From positions 1,488,001 to 1,552,000 of the forward strand of contig JBLDXI010000020.1 in assembly GCA_047495785.1 (NCBI GenBank): DNA of 64,000 nucleotides. The letters are read 5' to 3'. Each line of letters starts with the position of its first letter. The stretch's first letter is position 1. A program made the translations under genes and the position numbers. Shown one piece after another: positions 59,061 to 64,000 of the stretch. Under the pieces are notes generated by a model. The model made no database searches and was not told the origin of the DNA. It saw nothing but the letters and a program-made list of their open reading frames with translations. Source of the DNA: Lepidodermella squamata (Eukaryota; Gastrotricha).

Positions 59061-59851
59061 TTAGACGTATAAAGAGCCATCTGCAGGACCGAGATAGCCG
59101 ATGGCTATTAATATCGCATCAACAACTGTCCAAACACCAAGACCACCAAAGCTGAACAATTTGCCAAGTCCTTCTTTCCACCAGCCAAGGTAGAAGCGAT
59201 CGGCTCCGAAGCCACCAAGAAAGACACTGTTGAAAATTGAACAATTTAGCAATAGATAAGATAATATTGTTTAACCAACCTTAATAAGAAAGCTGTGAGC
59301 CAAGAGTAGCCGGAGCACCAATTACACCGCACTTTCTTGCGAAAAACGCGGGGGCCTGAAGGAATAAGTTTAATCCATTACCAATTACCCAAGTTTGATC
59401 AAATAGGCTTACCCATGCAATTTTGATTAGATGGGACAGTGCATGATGTCTCTATCAACGAACCAGACCGGCAATAAACTGGGGCAACGCATAGGTGTTG
59501 AGAAGACGGCACTTGGTAACAGAATTGGCAAGTCATCGATCGAGTGAAATTGGCCTTTTCAAGCTGAGAGTTTGGCCCTTTGCATTCGATCAGCGATCGG
59601 CAAGAAACAGAGACGTCGCTGTCGCCATAATTACACTCGGCGGAGAAGCAGAAGACGCAATATGGGGGTAAGGAAGAACAAGTTGTCCCTCGATACTGCT
59701 CACATGATGCCGTCAAATTTCGATTGCTGCCATATTCAAAGCCTGAAGTACAGAAATATATGAAAATACATCTGAGAACTAATGCATTCAACATACTAGA
59801 AGAGGCGCTCGAGTAGGTGATACAAACGGCAAACAGCAGAAGTATCAGCAT
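59061..59851 (-). CDS. TM2D3: TM2 domain-containing protein 3
   Basis: Exons 59851-59797, 59742-59413, 59355-59280 and 59226-59061 give 208 residues. A signal peptide ([18 protein letters not shown]) precedes a cysteine-rich ectodomain ([33 protein letters not shown]) and a TM2 pair of helices. The C-terminus, [20 protein letters not shown] then [17 protein letters not shown] and GPADGSLYV, is nearly identical to human TM2D3 and carries the DRF motif. TM2D3 (fly almondex) is needed for Notch signalling at the membrane and is linked to gamma-secretase in human genetics. It starts 83 nt after the POLR3K stop on the same strand, with an acceptor (ccgttttttgacttag, ending 59902) in the gap. Confidence 0.94.
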
Positions 59852-59901
59852 TTATTGGATTTTGGAATATAAGTGAATTCATTCAAAATAAAAAAATCTA
59901 C

Positions 59902-59920
59902 CTAAGTCAAAAAACGGCGT
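59902..59920 (-). promoter_or_regulatory. Putative (trans-)splice acceptor before TM2D3
   Basis: cgccgttttttgacttag on the minus strand, 33 nt after the POLR3K stop and 50 nt before the TM2D3 ATG. Confidence 0.5.
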
Positions 59921-59934
59921 AAGCTAGAATTCAA

Positions 59935-60364
59935 TCAATCTCTCCATTGATGGCTGCAATTCACGTTACAGCATTTATAAAAAGTAGTCATAGGCTCATC
60001 GGCAGATCTGGTTTGAATTTGCATGAAATATGCTCTTCCTTGGCCACATTTAGGACATTGAACTGAAAATAGTCCTAAATTAATACAAATATTCTTTCTT
60101 TGAAAATAAATACCCTCTGTGCTATCGACGTTATCCCAAGAACCAGTTCCACCCAAAATGTCGCCCACGTCTTTCTTCTTGACAAAGGTTCTTTTAACTA
60201 TCTGTAAAAGGGAAAAGCTATATGATGTGATGTCATGCATGTATTAAGCAATAAACCTGTTCAGTTATGTTGTTGACATATGGGCATGTGCTGCATGCAA
60301 AACGGAGGCATTCGGGCCCTTCCCCGATAACTAAAGAGTTTCCGCAAACTGGGCAAAATATCAT
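59935..60364 (-). CDS. POLR3K: POLR3K/RPC11, RNA polymerase III subunit
   Basis: Exons 60364-60257, 60201-60114 and 60062-59935 give 107 residues (human 108). The N-terminal zinc ribbon reads MIFCPVCGNSLVIGEGPEC ... CSTCPY and the C-terminal TFIIS-like ribbon CPKCGQGRAYFMQIQTRSADE with CNVNCSHQW. The RSADEP motif carries the acidic pair that drives intrinsic RNA cleavage in Pol III. The subunit is needed for Pol III termination and re-initiation on tRNA and 5S genes. The start is fixed by the conserved MxFCPxCGN. It is the promoter-proximal gene of a likely POLR3K-TM2D3 pair. Confidence 0.97.
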
Positions 60365-62114
60365 TTTTAGTCAAGGATCTATCAACAATCAAAGAACTTC
60401 TATTATCACATGGCTCATGATCGTTATAAATCTTTGAAAGGATTATAACATGCGATGATATTCTAAATCGACATAATCGGGTTCATAATTTGTAACATAT
60501 ATCACAGATCACAGCTGCCGATAGCCGACAAACCTACGGGGTCGCTACTGAGCCACCCAATCACTGTCCATGTACAGTGCCGGGTCGGAGCTCTGGGGTC
60601 TCTTTGCGCCTTCACGGGTCGCCAAACTCGACGGTGTGGGCTATAAATACTACAAGAGAGCTCGTAACATCCCTTTTACCGCCTCGAACCTGTCAACAGA
60701 GTTCACGTTAGGGATCATCCCGACAAGTCTGCCAAACTAAAAGCGGCCAAATTCGTCTGTGAATCAACCAAATGTGAAAACCAGCTAGTGCAGGATGCTT
60801 TTTCGTTTTATTGGCATTCTCGACCTAAACTACGCGTAATAAATCCGACCTTGGCAGCAAAAAACTTCTTCATTTCCTACAACATAGAACCTGACTTCTG
60901 GCTTCTTCGAGACTCGACCATATTTGCTTAAGTAGAACAACACGTACATGACTGCTTTATAACTGATTTATCTATTAAATTTCATTCTAGGTACGATAAT
61001 ATATATCCATTAGCGACTCCATCCGAGTTTGGTATTGCGCTTCGAGGCTCTACCCTGTGATCTCAGATCAACAGCTCTGCAACTTCTTACAAATAGTATT
61101 TTTCTCAAACTAGACACTTTATCTTCAATGTCAAAGACACAGTATGTATATTTTGTAAGGATACGGTCATTGTTCGCCTCATGGCAAACCACCTATCTTA
61201 TTTTTGCACAGGGGTCACTAGTCATGACCCTGTCAGAATTTTTAGTAACAATCAGAGCACTATAAAGAATACCCTTATTTTCTTTGAACGCCTAGCCTTA
61301 CATGTATCTAGAGCCACAACTATTGTCCAAGGATTGGCAAATTGCCTTCGGTACTAGGGCTTTTCTCTGCCCAATGATTGAATCTGCCCAATGATTATGA
61401 GGGCAGGCAGGCTGTCCATGTACAGTGAAAATCACTATGCATAATGCATAGCCTAGAACCTCGAGCGATCACAGCGGATAAGATAATGACGAAAATTGGT
61501 AAAAATTCGACACAACGCACAGCCGAAACTCCTTGAGAAGCTCCACCTCAGTGCTATCAACAATATTGTGGATGCTCATGCCCGCCATGGTTTTAAATTC
61601 TGGACGGCGAACTTACCTGTTGCAAAATTCTTCCGAAAACATTCCCGAAAAACAAAAAAAGCAAAAAACGCGGGCATTTTCCTTTTGAAAAAAAGAATTA
61701 TTAGAAAATCGTATTTGAGTGATTTATTTGTATACTCTAAGTTATTCATTTTGTTTTGACTAAATATATCTTTAATAAAGTTGAAAAATTAATGTGGACT
61801 GGCGTGCATCGTAATGATTTGCTGAATTGGATTGAGTTGAGATGCAATTGAATGGTCTTGGTTTTTTTCACCGAGAGCTACGCAACGTTCATTATTGATT
61901 CATCTATCAATATCGACTCTTCGAAGTTCATGTGGTATATGCAATACTTAATGGAGATCGTTCCTACGCGTTATTTCTTTTGCTTCGAATGTCAATACTG
62001 ATTTGTTCGTTTTTCTTGCTGGTTCCCTTTCCTATTCATCTAAATAGACGTCGACTATTAGAGCTCATTCATGCGGTATTTTTTACTTTAGGCAACTGTT
62101 GAGAAGTTGAAGCC
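60365..62114. promoter_or_regulatory. Divergent region between POLR3K and TRAM1
   Basis: Both promoters should lie here, but the region also holds coding-like broken frames (60570-60931) and a 16-bp repeated near-palindrome (ctgtccatgtacagtg) near 60565 and 61411. The motif tctgcccaatgatt occurs twice near 61370-61400. It ends in the acceptor ggtattttttactttag (62091), about 23 nt before the TRAM1 ATG. Confidence 0.4.
60570..60931 (+). pseudogene. Unidentified coding-like sequence in two broken frames
   Basis: An ATG-started frame at 60570-60740 (MYSAGSELWGLFAPSRVAKL, then LDGVGYKYYKRARNIPF) overlaps another open frame at 60668-60931 (RLEPVNRVHVRDHPDKSAKL, then WHSRPKLRVINPTLAAKNFF, ending STIFA). 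Both read like globular protein rather than chance sequence. They would join smoothly if one base were changed in the T run at about 60671-60674. I recognise no family. It may be a small gene with an indel (real or in the assembly) or a decaying gene. Confidence 0.35.
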
Positions 62115-63409
62115 ATGCCGCCGAAAGCAACTGGCAAGAAGACCAAGAGTCCACCAATTCTCAGCCAAGAATTTCTCATCAAGAATCATGGCGACATTGC
62201 TTCCTGCTCTGTCATAATTCTATTGATTGCCTTGATGTTCCAAGCGACTCAACCATTCGCTGCCAAATTCATCTCGCTACATCACAATGTCACTATTGAA
62301 GGTTAGCAATTTGCCCTCTAGCCACCGGACTGAATGAAAATTCCAAACTTTTTATTCAGGAATGGAGCATGTTCATTTTTATACAACTGGCCCGATCGAT
62401 TTACTGGCAGTCGTCTTCTACATGTTGCTGGCTATCGTAATGCATGCATTTGTGCAGGAGTTCATCCTTGATGTAAGGCTATTTTCTGTTGTTATAATAT
62501 TTTAGCATCATGAATGTTCATTAACAGAAACTCAATCGGAAGATGCATCTTTCGAAAATCAAGCACAGCAAGTTCAATGAATCTGGACAACTCTTGACAT
62601 TCTATTTGCTATCGATTGCCTGGGCTTTCGCCATCATGCATGAAGTGAGTTTTTGATGCCTTAGAATTTGTATAACTGAATTTCTTTTGGATTATCAGGA
62701 TGACTACTTTGGAAATTTCCACAAGCTTTGGGCGGCATACCCTCACAATGCGCTGAGCTGGCGTACAAAGATGTTCATGATTACGCAGATGAGCTACTGG
62801 CTCCATTGGTATCCTGAACTCTACCTCCAGAAAGTCAAGAAGGAGGAGGTTCCTGATCGTCTGACTTACATTTCCCTTTACTTGGCAGCTGTTGTAGGAG
62901 CGTATTTCTTGAGCTTCTCTCCTCTGGCTGTTGTTTTCTTGTTTGTTCATTACATCGGTGAGGCTATCTTCCAAGCCACCCGCCTGGTTTATTTCGCCGA
63001 GCGAAATTACCTGGCTCGCTATGGATTCATGGTTTGGAACGTCGTTTTCCCTCTTGTCCGCTTATCTATTGCCGGTTTATCAATTTTCATCTTCTTTTAT
63101 CGCTTGGAGGCGACCGTTCTTCCGAAAGTCGATTTGGCGACTGGAAACTTCAACACGCGTAGTGTCCGCTTGGTTTGCTTGGCATTCCTCGAACTTGTTC
63201 AGATGTGGCTCTTGTATCGCTTCGTTACCTTCTTCCTGCGCCACCGTCGCGAGCGATCAAGCCGCAGCCGCTCGGCCAAGAACAAGACGGTTAAGGCTGC
63301 TCAAGCCGCCGTTGCTGACAAAGGCAGCGAGCCGGAATCATCTGGTGAAATGAGCTCCCCTGTTGCGGCCAACGGTGACGCCGGCGTTTCGACTCGCCGT
63401 CGCAAGTAA
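62115..63409 (+). CDS. TRAM1: TRAM1, translocating-chain-associating membrane protein
   Basis: Exons 62115-62301, 62360-62472, 62528-62644 and 62699-63409 give 375 residues (human TRAM1 374). The N-terminus carries the TRAM1-like segment ([19 protein letters not shown]). Multiple membrane helices of the TLC fold follow, with the conserved [56 protein letters not shown] and FFYRL motifs. A basic Arg/Ser tail is cytosolic. TRAM1 helps nascent chains enter the Sec61 channel of the ER. The start is firm because of the conserved N-terminus and the 23-nt-upstream acceptor. AATAAA at 63541-63546 follows the stop. Confidence 0.95.
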
Positions 63410-64000
63410 TTCAGTTGCGGATCGATGAGTTTGTTGAAGGTTTCGAGATATGTGCATGTTGTTAAAGTAACTGGATGATAGAAAATCTTTGAATTATTAT
63501 ATTGCGCCGTGCAAATGCTATATCATCTGCAATATTATATAATAAACTATGAATATCTGCATGTGTTCACGACATAAGTTAAGCACCTACCTATTTTGCC
63601 AATCTAATATTCTCAGTCATTACCGCGTTAGTAAGACCAGCTATTACTTCCAGTTTCACGCGTAAACCGCGCGCGAAAATGCGGAATAAATCTTTGTCCT
63701 CAGACTGGTTATTTATTGTCAGAGCGTTTCAACAGATCTGAACAGGTTGTGTGGGTATACGTATTTCCCTCATCCGTCTTACCGAGTCAACAACGTTTGC
63801 CCAATAACATGTTGTCCAGCTTTCATGACTCAGTCATTTTAGCTTCTTCTCTAGCATTATCAATACAAGCACAATGTGTTTTGGTTGTGGCTTGAGTTCG
63901 TTTGACGAGATATCAGTGATTATCTTGATGTTAAACTGCATTCCATGTATTTATTCTGTAGCACTTTGAAAACTACGGTGATGGTCAAGTAATTATTGAA
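63410..64000. other. 3' flank of TRAM1
   Basis: Contains the TRAM1 poly(A) signal (AATAAA, 63541-63546). Nothing else recognised up to the window end. Confidence 0.4.

Overview
This is a gene-dense metazoan nuclear segment. Nearly every gene is split by GT-AG introns of about 48-75 bp and all encode animal proteins. I place 22 protein genes with confidence, one of them a 5'-truncated gene at the left edge, plus two weak small coding candidates. Exon sets were joined by hand so that each reading frame closes exactly. I cannot name the species. The repertoire argues for a compact-genome, non-vertebrate, probably marine-type invertebrate: NIT-domain receptor guanylate cyclases, a RING-bearing MEX3, a literal PFTAIRE kinase, a ZMYM2/3/4-type protein and UBAP1. 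It argues against a typical nematode or an insect.

The most striking organisational signal is that almost every gene has a pyrimidine-rich ...AG splice acceptor about 8-50 nt upstream of its start codon, with no obvious 5' exon. Many same-strand genes are separated by only 25-200 nt. This is what operons resolved by spliced-leader trans-splicing look like, although ordinary 5'UTR introns are not excluded. In five genes the TAA stop codon lies inside the AATAAA poly(A) signal, another sign of extreme compaction.

Layout: 1-1380 (+) C-terminal part of an MSS51/ZMYND15-type gene. 1381-6243 is non-coding: a GC/CpG-rich stretch, then an AT-rich stretch likely to be the MEX3 3'UTR. 6244-8012 (-) MEX3. 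9842-10157 a TA-flanked inverted-repeat element. 10283-14213 (-) paraplegin followed closely by ADAT3. 15789-18536 (+) TPR-SET protein followed closely by mevalonate kinase. 20500-22258 (+) PFTAIRE kinase. 22924-29609 (-) ZMYM protein, small RRM protein, F-box/LRR protein, the last two only 25 nt apart. 30647-39450 (+) a five-gene run: SUPV3L1, p62/SQSTM1, UBL5, TAF5, DENR. 40042-42281 repeats and a doubtful small cysteine-rich ORF. 42410-44811 (-) two MPV17-family genes in tandem. 46579-52583 (+) UPF1 then UBAP1. 53278-60364 (-) POLR3K, TM2D3 and two tandem NIT guanylate cyclases. 60500-61400 contains unidentified coding-like sequence in broken frames. 62115-63409 (+) TRAM1.

Most genes are housekeeping: mitochondrial quality control and RNA turnover (paraplegin, SUPV3L1, MPV17), RNA biology (UPF1, MEX3, ADAT3, POLR3K, DENR), transcription (TAF5, ZMYM), protein sorting and degradation (UBAP1, p62, TRAM1, F-box), and isoprenoid synthesis. 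The tandem NIT guanylate cyclases are the most interesting accessory genes: both keep all catalytic and GTP-specifying residues and carry a bacterial-type nitrate/nitrite-sensing ectodomain between two membrane segments.
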